41,105 nucleotides of DNA from Cyanothece sp. BG0011. GTDB lineage: Bacteria; Cyanobacteriota; Cyanobacteriia; Cyanobacteriales; Microcystaceae. Made by a program: the position numbers and the translations under genes. The stretch spans positions 1-41,105 of the forward strand of contig NZ_PRLH01000192.1 of the NCBI RefSeq assembly GCF_003013815.1, written 5' to 3'. Positions 16,758-24,879 of this stretch are shown piece by piece. The notes beneath the pieces were generated by a model. The model had not been told where the DNA came from and did not search any database. It saw only the letters and a list, made by a program, of their open reading frames with translations. Position 1 is the first letter of the stretch, and each line of letters begins with the position of its first letter.

Positions 16758-17525
16758 ATGTTGTTAACCAAACTGACAAAAGAATTAGTAACTAATCAGT
16801 TCAAAAAAATAAAACTAATTGCCACTGATATTGATGGAACTTTAACTAAAAAAGGTGAATTTAGTAGTCAATTATTATCAACTTTAGAACAATTACAAAA
16901 ACATAAAATACAAGTCATATTAATCACAGGACGATCAGCCGGATGGTGTCAAGGAATTGTTAATTATTTGCCTGTTTGGGGAATTATTGCTGAAAATGGA
17001 GGAGTTTATTGTTTAAAAAATAATCAACAAATAACCCCATTAACAGCTGTTGATAATGTAGTCAAACATCGTCAATCATTACAAGATAACTTTGAATATT
17101 TAAAGTCTCAATTTCCTCACCTCGTTACTTCTAGTGATAATCAATTTAGAATTACAGATTGGACATTTGATTGTCATGAATTAAGTCAAGAAGAACTACT
17201 TAATATAAAAAAAATTTGTGATAAAAATAACTGGGGGTTTACTTATAGTCATATTCAAGGACATCTTAAACCCGTAGAACAGGATAAAGCAAAAGCATTA
17301 ATCAGTCTCAAAGAAAATTATTTTAAACATTTATCTTTACAAGAAATTATGACCGTAGGAGATAGTCCTAATGATGAAAGTTTATTTAATTTAGACATAT
17401 TTCCTGTTTCCGTTGGGGTTAATAATCTTCTCAAATATACAGAAAAATTACAACATAAACCTGTCTATCTAACTAACTTATCAGAAATTGACGGGTTTTG
17501 TGAATTAGCAAAATTGTTGATTTAA
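16758..17525 (+). CDS. HAD-superfamily hydrolase, Cof-like (type IIB)
   Basis: A 255-residue phosphatase. Motif I is DIDGTLT at residues 24-30 (nucleophile D24, acid D26), motif II TGRS at 57-60, motif III lysine in the DKAKAL segment (about 176-181), and motif IV GDSPND at 201-206. The cap between 85 and 175 puts it in the Cof/SPP-like group that acts on sugar phosphates and similar small molecules. It is cytosolic, with no signal peptide. The substrate is not predictable, although mannosyl- or sucrose-phosphate phosphatases belong to this fold. The 198-base spacer before it holds only very short frames. Confidence 0.88.
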   Translation: MLLTKLTKELVTNQFKKIKLIATDIDGTLTKKGEFSSQLLSTLEQLQKHKIQVILITGRSAGWCQGIVNYLPVWGIIAENGGVYCLKNNQQITPLTAVDNVVKHRQSLQDNFEYLKSQFPHLVTSSDNQFRITDWTFDCHELSQEELLNIKKICDKNNWGFTYSHIQGHLKPVEQDKAKALISLKENYFKHLSLQEIMTVGDSPNDESLFNLDIFPVSVGVNNLLKYTEKLQHKPVYLTNLSEIDGFCELAKLLI

Positions 17526-17582
17526 TTTAAGAAAAGATTAGATTATCAATAAAAAGCCATTATAATCTAATCTATTTAAACT

Positions 17583-19130
17583 TTATCTTGAGTTAGTATT
17601 TAATTGACGCACTCTCATAATAATGCCAACAATCAAGACAATAATAATTCCTAATTTAATATAAGTCAAAGGATTAACCAAATAGAGATAAGGAATTTCT
17701 AGGACTATTTTTTCAAGGGAATCGGGTAACGCAAAGCGGACAAAGAAACCTAAAATCCAAGAAATTACAACCGCAGCCACTAGCCAAATGAGAATACGAA
17801 TAGTATTATAAATTTGAATAACCGAAGGTTGGGGCCATCCTAAAGAAGGTTGTCCTGGTTGAAAATCATTCCCTTCTAATATCCACTTAGCTAATTGTTT
17901 CACTAATGGGGTGGGTCGAGTTGGTTTATAATTCAAATATTCTACATGACTCAACAAATGAATTCCTTCTGCTTTGTAAGCAATGTCTCTTGGTTGTTGT
18001 TTATTTCCATGATCGGTTTTAAAGTTAAAGAATCTCGTTTCGTCAGCTACGGGATCAGTGGGATCATAAACGTTTAACCACTCAAATTGAGAATTAAAAA
18101 CACTGTTATCTTTATTAATCGGAACAATAGCTGGCCACACAACCCCAAACTTACTTAACGGAGAACCATAGGTAACAAATCCTTGCAAATTTTTAAACAA
18201 CTCTGAACGGGCAATAATATCGTTGTTATTTAACCAAGCGGGACGAGGGGGAAACATATTTTTTGCTTCCTTGTCTTCTAAATTTTTCTCTGCTTTTTTA
18301 GGTTGAAAATCGGTTCGAGTTTTCCATTTATTCCATAAGTCTTGACTTAAATAATTAGGTAAAGCTTCCTCCGTTTCCATCAATCCATTAAAAGCAACAA
18401 TGGTTCCTAAACTATGGGATAAAACATACCAACGATCATAATCTCTCAAACTCATTTCTACTAACCCTTTCACCATCCTTCGTCGAACAGAAACACGAGG
18501 GGGTTGACCGAGATCCATTAATGGACCTTTTCCTGTTCTTTTGCCTTCTTGATAAAGTTTAATATCCCCTAAATATTGAACTAAAATATCCGGTCGTAAA
18601 TCAAAACCCAATACTTTACGCAAAATGACACTTAAGAACGATAGAACAGGAAGAACTAATAAAATAACTAAAGAGACCCAGAAAAATCGTAAACGACCAT
18701 TTAAGTCCAGTTTCGGTTCATTTCCCTTTGTATCTCTCGGAGGGCGAACGCGATCGCTGGTTCCCAAATTAGGATCAATATATTGTTTTCTTGACCATAA
18801 CGATAACCCCCATGCCCAAAAACTGAGTTCCGTTTTTAAACTATCTGGATCTCCGAGATCAGCCCACCAAACTTCACTAAAAGCTAACTCTGTTACCTGA
18901 TTATCCTTGTCTTTAACTTCAATAATTAAAGGTTCTTTATCATCAGCTTGCCAAGTTTGTTGACTGGCTGCATAAGCCCCTGTATTTTGATCATTAAGGA
19001 TAATTCTAACGGTGAGATTGGTATCAGCTTTTAAAGCCGTTGCCATATCTCTGACAATTTCTTCAACGGTTTGAAATTTTCGTTGTTCACCGATGCCATG
19101 AACCACTAAAATGCCGACTTTTGTTACCAT
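17583..19130 (-). CDS. Membrane-associated alpha/beta hydrolase (lipase-like)
   Basis: A protein of 515 residues if started at ATG 19130 (MVTKVGILVVHGIGEQ), preceded by GGAAGG; a 12-residue longer form from 19166 is possible. The oxyanion strand-loop VVHGIGEQ at residues 9-16 and the nucleophile elbow LSHSLGT (S240) identify a serine hydrolase. The elbow has SHSLG, a mild variant of GxSxG. Hydrophobic helices lie at about 149-170, 440-462 and 480-505, so it is anchored in a membrane with the hydrolase domain on one side. FVTYGSPLSKFG and the DPTDPVA region (catalytic acid) fit the fold; the late HLLSHVEY region offers a catalytic His. The substrate is unknown; a lipid or ester is plausible. 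Confidence 0.75.
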   Translation of the reverse strand: MVTKVGILVVHGIGEQRKFQTVEEIVRDMATALKADTNLTVRIILNDQNTGAYAASQQTWQADDKEPLIIEVKDKDNQVTELAFSEVWWADLGDPDSLKTELSFWAWGLSLWSRKQYIDPNLGTSDRVRPPRDTKGNEPKLDLNGRLRFFWVSLVILLVLPVLSFLSVILRKVLGFDLRPDILVQYLGDIKLYQEGKRTGKGPLMDLGQPPRVSVRRRMVKGLVEMSLRDYDRWYVLSHSLGTIVAFNGLMETEEALPNYLSQDLWNKWKTRTDFQPKKAEKNLEDKEAKNMFPPRPAWLNNNDIIARSELFKNLQGFVTYGSPLSKFGVVWPAIVPINKDNSVFNSQFEWLNVYDPTDPVADETRFFNFKTDHGNKQQPRDIAYKAEGIHLLSHVEYLNYKPTRPTPLVKQLAKWILEGNDFQPGQPSLGWPQPSVIQIYNTIRILIWLVAAVVISWILGFFVRFALPDSLEKIVLEIPYLYLVNPLTYIKLGIIIVLIVGIIMRVRQLNTNSR

Positions 19131-19401
19131 AAGAACCCTTCCTACTTTGACGCGATAAAAACACAATCTCTGTGTTGATAATTGATAGGATTATTGTAGC
19201 TGACAGCCTCTTCAACAAGATATAAATTTTTATGACAATCAAGGGTAAAAATACCTTTTTTTAGTCAATAAAAATATCAATAATTAATCATTTAACCGAG
19301 GGGTGTCTTTTTCCACCCCAAGACGCAACTATGGTATTCTATGGTGAAACTTACAACCGATTAAAAACCTTTTAGTTAAACTCCCTAATCCCATAGTTTT
19401 C

Positions 19402-20280
19402 ATGACGACTCAACTCTCCTCTTATGAATTCGAGGTTGTCACAGTCAACCCCCAAGGCGAAATTACTCAACGGGAAAATAAAAAAGCCTTATCTTTCCTA
19501 GAAAAATTAGAACACGAAGCTACCTTAGAAATGGTAGCCATTCCAGGGGGAACCTTTTATATGGGTTCTTTGAAGACAGAAGAAGGGTGTTTAGCTTCCC
19601 AAACCCCTCAACATTTAGTCACCCTCAAACCCTTTTGGATGAGTAAATATCCCATTACTCAACAACAATGGACAGCAGTGGCCAAACTCCCTTGTATTAA
19701 ACAATCTCTCGATCCCGAACCCTCTCATTTTTCTCATCCCAATCATCCCGTTGAACAAGTTTCTTGGTACGATGCCCGAGAATTTTGTGCGAGACTCTCC
19801 CAATCGAGTCAACGGTCCTATTATCTCCCGAGTGAAGCGCAATGGGAATATGCCTGTCGCGCCAACACTACCACCCCTTTTCATTTTGGAGAAACCATTA
19901 CCACCGATTTAGCCAACTATTCAGGGGTTAATTGGGAGTATCAAGGGAAAATTTGCAGCCAAGGATCTTATGGTCAAGGGCCTCTAGGACAAGATCGACG
20001 GGAAACCACACCAGTGGGACATTTTGGAGTCGCTAACGAATTCGGACTCTATGATATGTATGGTAATGTACGAGAATGGTGCGAGGATCTCTGGCATAGA
20101 AATTATTTGGGTTTTCCCGATAATGGTCAAGCTTGGATCAGCCATACCGATGAAGTCAAGCGAGTCTTGCGCGGCGGATCATGGAATTGTTCCCCCCATA
20201 AATGTCGTTCAGCTTATCGGGCCAAACTCGATCCCCTGACATCTCTCTATGATATTGGCTTTCGTATCGTTCATTATTGA
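19402..20280 (+). CDS. SUMF1/formylglycine-generating-enzyme-like protein
   Basis: A 292-residue protein with the FGE-sulfatase fold: MVAIPGGTFYMGS (about residues 44-56), PFWMSKYPITQQQW, VEQVSWYDAREFC, YLPSEAQWEYACR, DMYGNVREWCED and LRGGSWN...GFRIV at the end. The late motif WNCSPHKCRSAYR has two Cys five residues apart, as in true formylglycine-generating enzymes, whereas many bacterial SUMF1 proteins lack the first Cys. No sulfatase gene lies in the window, so its target is unknown; many cyanobacterial members are paired with kinases or lack known targets. The gene sits just before ccmK3, 73 bases away, possibly by chance. Confidence 0.88.
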   Translation: MTTQLSSYEFEVVTVNPQGEITQRENKKALSFLEKLEHEATLEMVAIPGGTFYMGSLKTEEGCLASQTPQHLVTLKPFWMSKYPITQQQWTAVAKLPCIKQSLDPEPSHFSHPNHPVEQVSWYDAREFCARLSQSSQRSYYLPSEAQWEYACRANTTTPFHFGETITTDLANYSGVNWEYQGKICSQGSYGQGPLGQDRRETTPVGHFGVANEFGLYDMYGNVREWCEDLWHRNYLGFPDNGQAWISHTDEVKRVLRGGSWNCSPHKCRSAYRAKLDPLTSLYDIGFRIVHY

Positions 20281-20353
20281 TTCGCATAGGACAATCCCTA
20301 TCGTGATATGATAAATGAGCAAGAAAAACCATGCTTTTCTCATCATTACCCCT

Positions 20354-20665
20354 ATGCCTCAAGCCGTTGGTGTCATTCAAACCGTAGGATTTCCCGCCGT
20401 TTTAGCGGCAGCCGATGCAATGGTTAAAGGAGGAAGGGTGACAATTGTGTATTTTGACAAAGCTGAACGTGGAGAGTTTTTAGTAGCCATTCGTGGCCCC
20501 GTTTCTGAGGTAAAAATTGCTATGGAAGCAGGAAAAGAAGCGGCTGAAAAATCCTACAACGGTAAGATATCGAGTCATTACATTGTCCCTAACCCACCGG
20601 AAAATCTGCTCAGCGTCCTACCTCTAGATTTCACAGAAGCAGTGGAGCAATTCCGCGTTTCATAA
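20354..20665 (+). CDS. ccmK3: Carboxysome shell protein CcmK3
   Basis: A 103-residue BMC-domain hexamer-forming protein from ATG 20354 (MPQAVGVIQTVGFPAVLAA). An upstream ATG at 20315 would add 13 unlikely residues. BMC features are AADAMVKGGRVTIVYFDKA and SEVKIAMEAGKEAAEK. The sequence differs from the CcmK1/2 type at the pore loop (FLVAIRGPVSEV) and matches the CcmK3 branch, which is paired with ccmK4 at a satellite locus away from ccmKLMN. In other cyanobacteria CcmK3 forms mixed hexamers with CcmK4 that tune shell permeability. The gene runs with ccmK4 on the same strand. Confidence 0.88.
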   Translation: MPQAVGVIQTVGFPAVLAAADAMVKGGRVTIVYFDKAERGEFLVAIRGPVSEVKIAMEAGKEAAEKSYNGKISSHYIVPNPPENLLSVLPLDFTEAVEQFRVS

Positions 20666-20690
20666 CGTTATCAGGATAAAGGAATGAAAA

Positions 20691-20718
20691 ACCCTGTCTC
20701 TTGATTGTATTACAGGGT
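20691..20718 (+). promoter_or_regulatory. Hairpin between ccmK3 and ccmK4
   Basis: ACCCTGT (20691-20697) pairs with ACAGGGT (20712-20718) around a 14-base loop. It lacks a T-run, so it may attenuate or stabilise the ccmK3 message; this could explain unequal CcmK3 and CcmK4 levels. Confidence 0.35.
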
Positions 20719-20726
20719 AACTTCCT

Positions 20727-20858
20727 ATGGATTTTAACGATCGCTCTGTCATCGTACTAAAGTTTAACGATGAAACGTCTGACTTCGTTATTGCACCCTT
20801 TCACCATAAAATTAATCCTATTGTTAACAACGCCATCAATCCCTATTTAGGAGACTAA
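20727..20858 (+). CDS. Possible 43-residue protein before ccmK4 (doubtful)
   Basis: ATG 20727 opens a 43-codon frame that ends 2 bases before the ccmK4 start. It reads MDFNDRSVIVLKFNDETSDF and on to a C-terminus in NPYLGD. No family is recognised and there is no good ribosome site, so chance translation is quite possible. Its end carries the AGGAG used by ccmK4, hence some translational coupling could occur. Confidence 0.2.
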   Translation: MDFNDRSVIVLKFNDETSDFVIAPFHHKINPIVNNAINPYLGD

Positions 20859-20860
20859 CT

Positions 20861-21208
20861 ATGACTCAAAAAGCTGTCGGATCAATTGAATCAAAAGGTT
20901 TTCCAGGAATTTTAGCGGCCGCTGACGCTATGGTTAAAGCAGGTAGAATTACCATCGTCGGTTATATTCGCGCCGGAAGCGCCCGTTTTACCCTCAATAT
21001 CAGGGGAGACGTTCAAGAAGTTAAAACCGCTATGGCCGCAGGAATTGAGGCCATAGAACGGACAGAAGGGGCTACCCTAGAAACTTGGGTGATTATTCCT
21101 CGTCCCCACGATAACGTTGTTGGAGTTTTACCCATCGATTATAGCGATGAGGTGGAGACGTTTCGCCAAGCGGCCGAAGGCATTGCCCTTCCTGCTTCGA
21201 GTTCTTAA
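20861..21208 (+). CDS. ccmK4: Carboxysome shell protein CcmK4
   Basis: A 115-residue BMC-domain shell protein. It begins MTQKAVGSIESKGFPGILAAADAMVKAGRITIV, the usual fold start, and the pore loop region is LNIRGDVQEVKTAMAAGIEA, typical for CcmK4. The C-terminal tail after YSDEVETFRQ is Ala-rich. A good ribosome site, AGGAG (20849-20853), lies 7 bases before the ATG. It would form hexamers in the beta-carboxysome shell, alone or with CcmK3 encoded 195 bases upstream. A GC hairpin at 21229-21246 follows. Confidence 0.92.
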   Translation: MTQKAVGSIESKGFPGILAAADAMVKAGRITIVGYIRAGSARFTLNIRGDVQEVKTAMAAGIEAIERTEGATLETWVIIPRPHDNVVGVLPIDYSDEVETFRQAAEGIALPASSS

Positions 21209-21228
21209 AATTCCCTTTTGCCCTTCAT

Positions 21229-21246
21229 GGGGGCGATTTTGCCCCC
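21229..21246 (+). terminator. GC hairpin after ccmK4
   Basis: GGGGGC (21229-21234) pairs with GCCCCC (21241-21246) around GATTTT. There is no T-run, so termination efficiency is uncertain. It separates ccmK4 from the convergent gene at 21271-21549. Confidence 0.4.
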
Positions 21247-21270
21247 CAAACCCTAGGGCTAACCTTTCAT

Positions 21271-21549
21271 CTAAGAATATAATCGGTCTTCATAAAAGTC
21301 TTCACAGCATACCTGTGTCACCCCTTTTAGCCCTAATTCTTGTAAATAATTCATCCAAGCTTCTGGGGTATCGTCAACGGGTAAAACCCCTAGAACCCTA
21401 GCCACATCAGCTACCCAAGGAACCGTAGAGATACAATAACCTTTCCAGTGAACTTCTAAAGATAACCAATCAGGGACTTGATGGGCATCAAATTGGGTCG
21501 ATGCTCGATAATCTGCGTGAAAACAGTAAATTTTGCCTGTTTTGCTCAT
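21271..21549 (-). CDS. Conserved small protein of unknown function
   Basis: A 92-residue protein that starts MSKTGKIYCFHADYRASTQF and contains several Cys (C9, C39 and C81-C82 by count), a Trp-rich middle (WLSLEVHWKGY, VPWVADVARVLG) and an acidic C-terminus (EDFYEDRLYS). There is no signal peptide or membrane helix. The pattern looks like a genuine folded cytosolic protein, and I have an impression of similar hypothetical proteins in other cyanobacteria, but I cannot name a family. It converges on ccmK4. Confidence 0.7.
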   Translation of the reverse strand: MSKTGKIYCFHADYRASTQFDAHQVPDWLSLEVHWKGYCISTVPWVADVARVLGVLPVDDTPEAWMNYLQELGLKGVTQVCCEDFYEDRLYS

Positions 21550-21882
21550 AGTTTAAGGAAAATAAAACAACCTGTCAATTGACGGGAGGCTTAAATCATT
21601 AACGCCTCGTTTACTGATCATGGGATAACATATTTATCTCTCAAAAATCAGCGATCGTGTCATCAAAAAAACACAAAGTTAGGGAAAACTGAATAAATTG
21701 AGTGAAACCATGAATAATATATAAGCAAACTCTTGATCACAAGACTTATTTTTATATTTTTTTTGTTTAATTCTTAACATTTAATTTTTATAATCGATGG
21801 CTAAGAAATGTCAGCCATTTTATTTGGCAATGGCTAAGCTAATAATTAATATTTTATCTTTTCTTCTGGTTCGAGGTGGTTA
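21550..21882. other. Spacer with near-palindrome and short direct repeats
   Basis: This 333-base stretch between divergent genes contains no gene. A near-perfect palindrome CCTGTCAATTGACGGG lies at 21571-21586, just upstream of the minus-strand gene, where an operator would be expected. The word ATGGCTAAG occurs twice (21797-21805 and 21830-21838), with a third partial copy at the beginning of the DUF389 gene. The central part is very AT-rich. Confidence 0.4.
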
Positions 21883-23013
21883 ATGTTCATGGATATCAGG
21901 CAATGGCTAAAACGAAAAATTCCCAGAGTTCCCCCGGATATTAGGGAAAAATTGCAACAAGAACTTTTAGATGAGGCTGAACTCGATACTGAATTTCTTG
22001 TCTTAACCATTACTTCTTGTTTCATTGCCACCCTGGGCCTTTTAATGAACAGTGCTGCTGTTATTATCGGTGCCATGTTAATCGCCCCTTTAATGTTACC
22101 GTTACGGGGTTTGGCTTTGGGAATGTTAGACACCGATCGCCTGTTAGTAAAAATTAGCCTGATCACTCTGATCATTGGAACCATGACATCGATGATCATT
22201 TCTGGTCTAGTGGGGGGGTTTTTTGGTCTCCCAGAAGCCTCTTTTGGGTCAGAAATTTTAGGACGGACTCAGCCCAATTTAGCGGATTTAGGGGTGGCGG
22301 TGGCCGCCGGGGCCATTAGTGGGTTTGCGAAAATTCGTCGTAAATTGAGCGATGCATTAGCCGGAACCGCCATTTCTGTGGCGTTGATGCCTCCTTTATG
22401 TGTTGTGGGGATTGCCCTATCTCAACAGTCGCTACCCTTGGCCAGTGGCGCATTTTTGTTGTATTTAACCAACCTTTTAGGCATTACCCTATCCTGTATC
22501 ATTATCTTTATTTTTGGAGGTTATTACCTCAATTACAGTCAAACCAGTCAAGCGTTGAGTGGGTTTGTGGCCATGACAGGAATTTTAGTGTTTCCTCTCT
22601 TTATCAGTTTTGGTAATCTCGTTCGACAAGAAAGGTTTGAAGGAAAAATTAAAACCCTCTTACAAAATAGAACCGTTACCGTTGGCCAGCAAAGTGAGTT
22701 AGTTGGCTTAACCGTTCAATGGCCGACGTTTCCCTGGAGTAAGGAATATCCCATTATCTTAGTCACCGTTCAAGAAAATGTTAAAAACCCCATTACTCCG
22801 ACTCAAGTTAGCTTAGTTGAACAGTTAATTAAGAACGAGTTGGGGCAAAAGTTTAAACTCGTTTTTCGTGTCAGTCAACTGCGAGAAGTGGTGGCCGACT
22901 ATGAACGGCCCTTATCCACTCCTCAGTTATTTGGTCCGGTATCTCCTCCTCCTGTTTCTCCCCTACCTCGACAAGACATTTCTCCCTCGGTTTGGTCAGA
23001 AGATAAAGAATAA
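21883..23013 (+). CDS. DUF389 family membrane protein
   Basis: A 376-residue protein with about six to seven transmembrane helices in residues 40-250. Family hallmarks are NSAAVIIGAMLIAPLMLPLRGLALG (about 55-80), LGVAVAAGAISGFAKIR and ALAGTAISVALMPPLCVVG. The C-terminal third is soluble: a beta-alpha domain (VGLTVQWPTFPW, LVTVQEN) and a Pro-rich tail (SPPPVSPLP). DUF389 (TIGR00341-like) proteins are of unknown function; a transport role is often presumed. The start could be ATG 21883 or the ATG two codons later. The tail ends 15 bases before a C-rich tandem repeat. Confidence 0.88.
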   Translation: MFMDIRQWLKRKIPRVPPDIREKLQQELLDEAELDTEFLVLTITSCFIATLGLLMNSAAVIIGAMLIAPLMLPLRGLALGMLDTDRLLVKISLITLIIGTMTSMIISGLVGGFFGLPEASFGSEILGRTQPNLADLGVAVAAGAISGFAKIRRKLSDALAGTAISVALMPPLCVVGIALSQQSLPLASGAFLLYLTNLLGITLSCIIIFIFGGYYLNYSQTSQALSGFVAMTGILVFPLFISFGNLVRQERFEGKIKTLLQNRTVTVGQQSELVGLTVQWPTFPWSKEYPIILVTVQENVKNPITPTQVSLVEQLIKNELGQKFKLVFRVSQLREVVADYERPLSTPQLFGPVSPPPVSPLPRQDISPSVWSEDKE

Positions 23014-23028
23014 TTCACCTTCAATCAA

Positions 23029-23169
23029 CCCCACCCCCCACACCCCCCACACCCCCCACACCCCCCACACCCCCCTTTATAAGGGGGGCAGGGGGGGTAG
23101 GGGGCAGGGGGGGTAGGGGGCAGGGGGGGTAGGGGGCAGGGGGGGTAGGGGGCAGGGGGGGTAGGGGGC
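23029..23169. repeat. Tandem C-rich (9 bp) and G-rich (16 bp) repeat block
   Basis: From about 23029 to 23075 a 9-base unit (CCCCCCACA) is repeated about five times. Then CCCCCTTTATAAGGGGG forms a palindrome at 23071-23087. From 23085 to 23169 a 16-base unit (TAGGGGGCAGGGGGGG) repeats five times, with TAG at 23098, 23114, 23130, 23146 and 23162. The palindromic centre with C-rich arm on one side and G-rich on the other allows a long hairpin. The G-runs could form quadruplexes on the plus strand and the C-runs on the minus strand. Confidence 0.9.
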
Positions 23170-23248
23170 AAAAGGCAATAATATGTCAATTAAATCCCTC
23201 TTAACTTCTAGAAGAGGCAAGAGGGTTCTCAAGCTTTTAAACTCTCAA

Positions 23249-23785
23249 TTAAGCTAACATTTTCTCAGGAAAATATTTTTTGAGTTTGTTTAATTTAGGA
23301 GGGATACTAAACAAACAGTAAGGTTGATTAGGATTTCTTTCAAAGAAGTTTTGATGCTTTTCTTCAGCACGATAGTAGTCGGTTAATTCTTTTAATTCTG
23401 TGACAATCTTGCCGTTAAAAACATCTTCTTTATTGAGCTTATCAATAACTTGTTTAGCGGTTTCGAGTTGTTCTTGGGAGTCCCAGAGAATAATAGAACG
23501 GTATTGAGTTCCCACATCGTTTCCTTGTCGGTTTAACGTGGTCGGATCATGACTAACGGTGAAAAAGATTTGTAATATCTCTGTTAAGGAAATCTTTTGA
23601 GGGTTAAAGGTTACTTTAACCACTTCTGCGTGTCCGGTTCTACCACTACAAACTTGCTCATAAGTTGGGTTTTTCGTCTCTCCTCCAGCATAACCCGATT
23701 CGACACTTTCTACCCCTTCGACATTTTGATAGACTGATTCGACGCACCAAAAACAGCCACCACCTAATACGATTGTCTCTGACAT
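23249..23785 (-). CDS. msrA: Peptide methionine-S-sulfoxide reductase
   Basis: A 178-residue MsrA that reduces the S epimer of methionine sulfoxide in oxidised proteins. GCFWC is at residues 10-14, with catalytic C11 and a second C14. GYAGG and GRTGHAEVV follow, and the FFTVSHDPT and NDVGTQYRS motifs complete the active site. The length is normal and no signal peptide is present, so it is cytosolic. The start is ATG 23785. No msrB is nearby. Its promoter should lie in the spacer at 23786-23978, which also carries a heptamer repeat. Confidence 0.96.
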   Translation of the reverse strand: MSETIVLGGGCFWCVESVYQNVEGVESVESGYAGGETKNPTYEQVCSGRTGHAEVVKVTFNPQKISLTEILQIFFTVSHDPTTLNRQGNDVGTQYRSIILWDSQEQLETAKQVIDKLNKEDVFNGKIVTELKELTDYYRAEEKHQNFFERNPNQPYCLFSIPPKLNKLKKYFPEKMLA

Positions 23786-23883
23786 TTTTTTATTTCCGTA
23801 TATTTATCATAATTGCTACATTTCTTAATATAACAGTTTATATATCAGTTGCCATTCTGGTAAGGTCCAAATTTTTCTAGTTT

Positions 23884-23912
23884 GAGGAGTCAGGAGTCAG
23901 GAGTCAGGAGTT
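23884..23912. repeat. Heptamer tandem repeat
   Basis: CAGGAGT is repeated three times with a partial copy in front (GAGGAGT) and a variant behind. It lies between msrA and the protease gene. Such GGAGTCA heptamers are dispersed and variable in many cyanobacteria. Confidence 0.75.
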
Positions 23913-23978
23913 AAATATTTAGATATACCTAATAAGTTCTAATTCAGAAGTATGCTATAATTAGGCAATTATTAATCA

Positions 23979-24749
23979 TTAATTATTAATTGGTAAACTC
24001 CATCCTAAACGAGTGGGTTGCTCATAAATTTTTTTTAAAGTGTTAATATCCCTAGAAGAAATAGGAATAGATGAACTAACTTGTGAGAAATAAAGGACAT
24101 CATTTTCTTGTAAACTATGTCCCCAAATACCTAAACCATGGCCTAATTCATGACGCGCTGCGGATAAGGTTGCAAGGGGACCTAAACGGGGACTAATTTG
24201 TATGATCATTTTATGGAAAAGTTTATTATCTTTAATATAGAATTCATAGCGAGTTTGCGCCGTTTTTGCTCTCGGAATTTTTAAGTTTCCTGTTTCTGGA
24301 TCAATTTGTGCATCAATGGGTGGGTCAATTCTTTCTATAATAATATCAGCTAATTCTGCTTGAGAAACTTCTGTTATAGGTAAATAATCATTCCATTCAC
24401 TAATCGAGGTTTCTACTGCATTAACCCACTGATTAAAACGACGGGTTGTTGCAGCCGTATCATCAGGATTATCGGGACGATCAAAATATAGTTTAATAGG
24501 AAATTCTGACCATAATAAATATCCTGCGACACTCGGTTGAATTTGGTCAAAATAGTCCCCAGAATAAGGTTCATTTTCCCATTGATTTAATGTCGTTGGT
24601 AAGGAATGACTTTGTAAAGGAGGTAAGGATTTTTCTAAGTATTTTTCTAACGCAGACGATGGAGTAATAATTAATACAATAAAAAAGACAATTATCAGGA
24701 ACGGTAAGAATAATTTTAAGTAAAATTTATTTTTTTTTCGTTTTTGCAT
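23979..24749 (-). CDS. Matrixin-like zinc metalloprotease
   Basis: A 256-residue secreted or membrane-anchored protease. The basic start (MQKRKKNK) and hydrophobic helix at residues 10-30 form a signal peptide or anchor. The zinc motif HELGHGLGIWGH lies at residues 200-211, the full metzincin HExxHxxGxxGH. The region after it (SSSIPISSRDINTLKKIY) fits the Met-turn place, with Ile/Pro instead of Met, and ends like other cyanobacterial matrixin-type proteins. The N-terminal part contains YLLWSEFPIKLYFD and a helix of the catalytic fold. It would act in the periplasm or outside. The substrate is unknown. The frameshifted gene 24880-25321 lies 130 bases upstream on the same strand. Confidence 0.85.
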   Translation of the reverse strand: MQKRKKNKFYLKLFLPFLIIVFFIVLIITPSSALEKYLEKSLPPLQSHSLPTTLNQWENEPYSGDYFDQIQPSVAGYLLWSEFPIKLYFDRPDNPDDTAATTRRFNQWVNAVETSISEWNDYLPITEVSQAELADIIIERIDPPIDAQIDPETGNLKIPRAKTAQTRYEFYIKDNKLFHKMIIQISPRLGPLATLSAARHELGHGLGIWGHSLQENDVLYFSQVSSSIPISSRDINTLKKIYEQPTRLGWSLPINN

Positions 24750-24879
24750 AAATCAATAGATTAATTAACTTTTTAACCTAGAATCTATACCTTTAATAAT
24801 AACAAGTTAGAGAAAATAAAGAAGTTGCTTCTCGTACATTTCCCCAACTTAAAGAAGATTTGATCTTAAACTATATCAA

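Noticed and set aside
22868-23116. 82-codon frame reading through the C-rich repeat
   Set aside because: An artefact of the tandem repeat and of the overlapping DUF389 gene.
23029-23169. CRISPR array
   Set aside because: The repeats are adjacent tandem units without unique spacers, and no cas genes are in the window.
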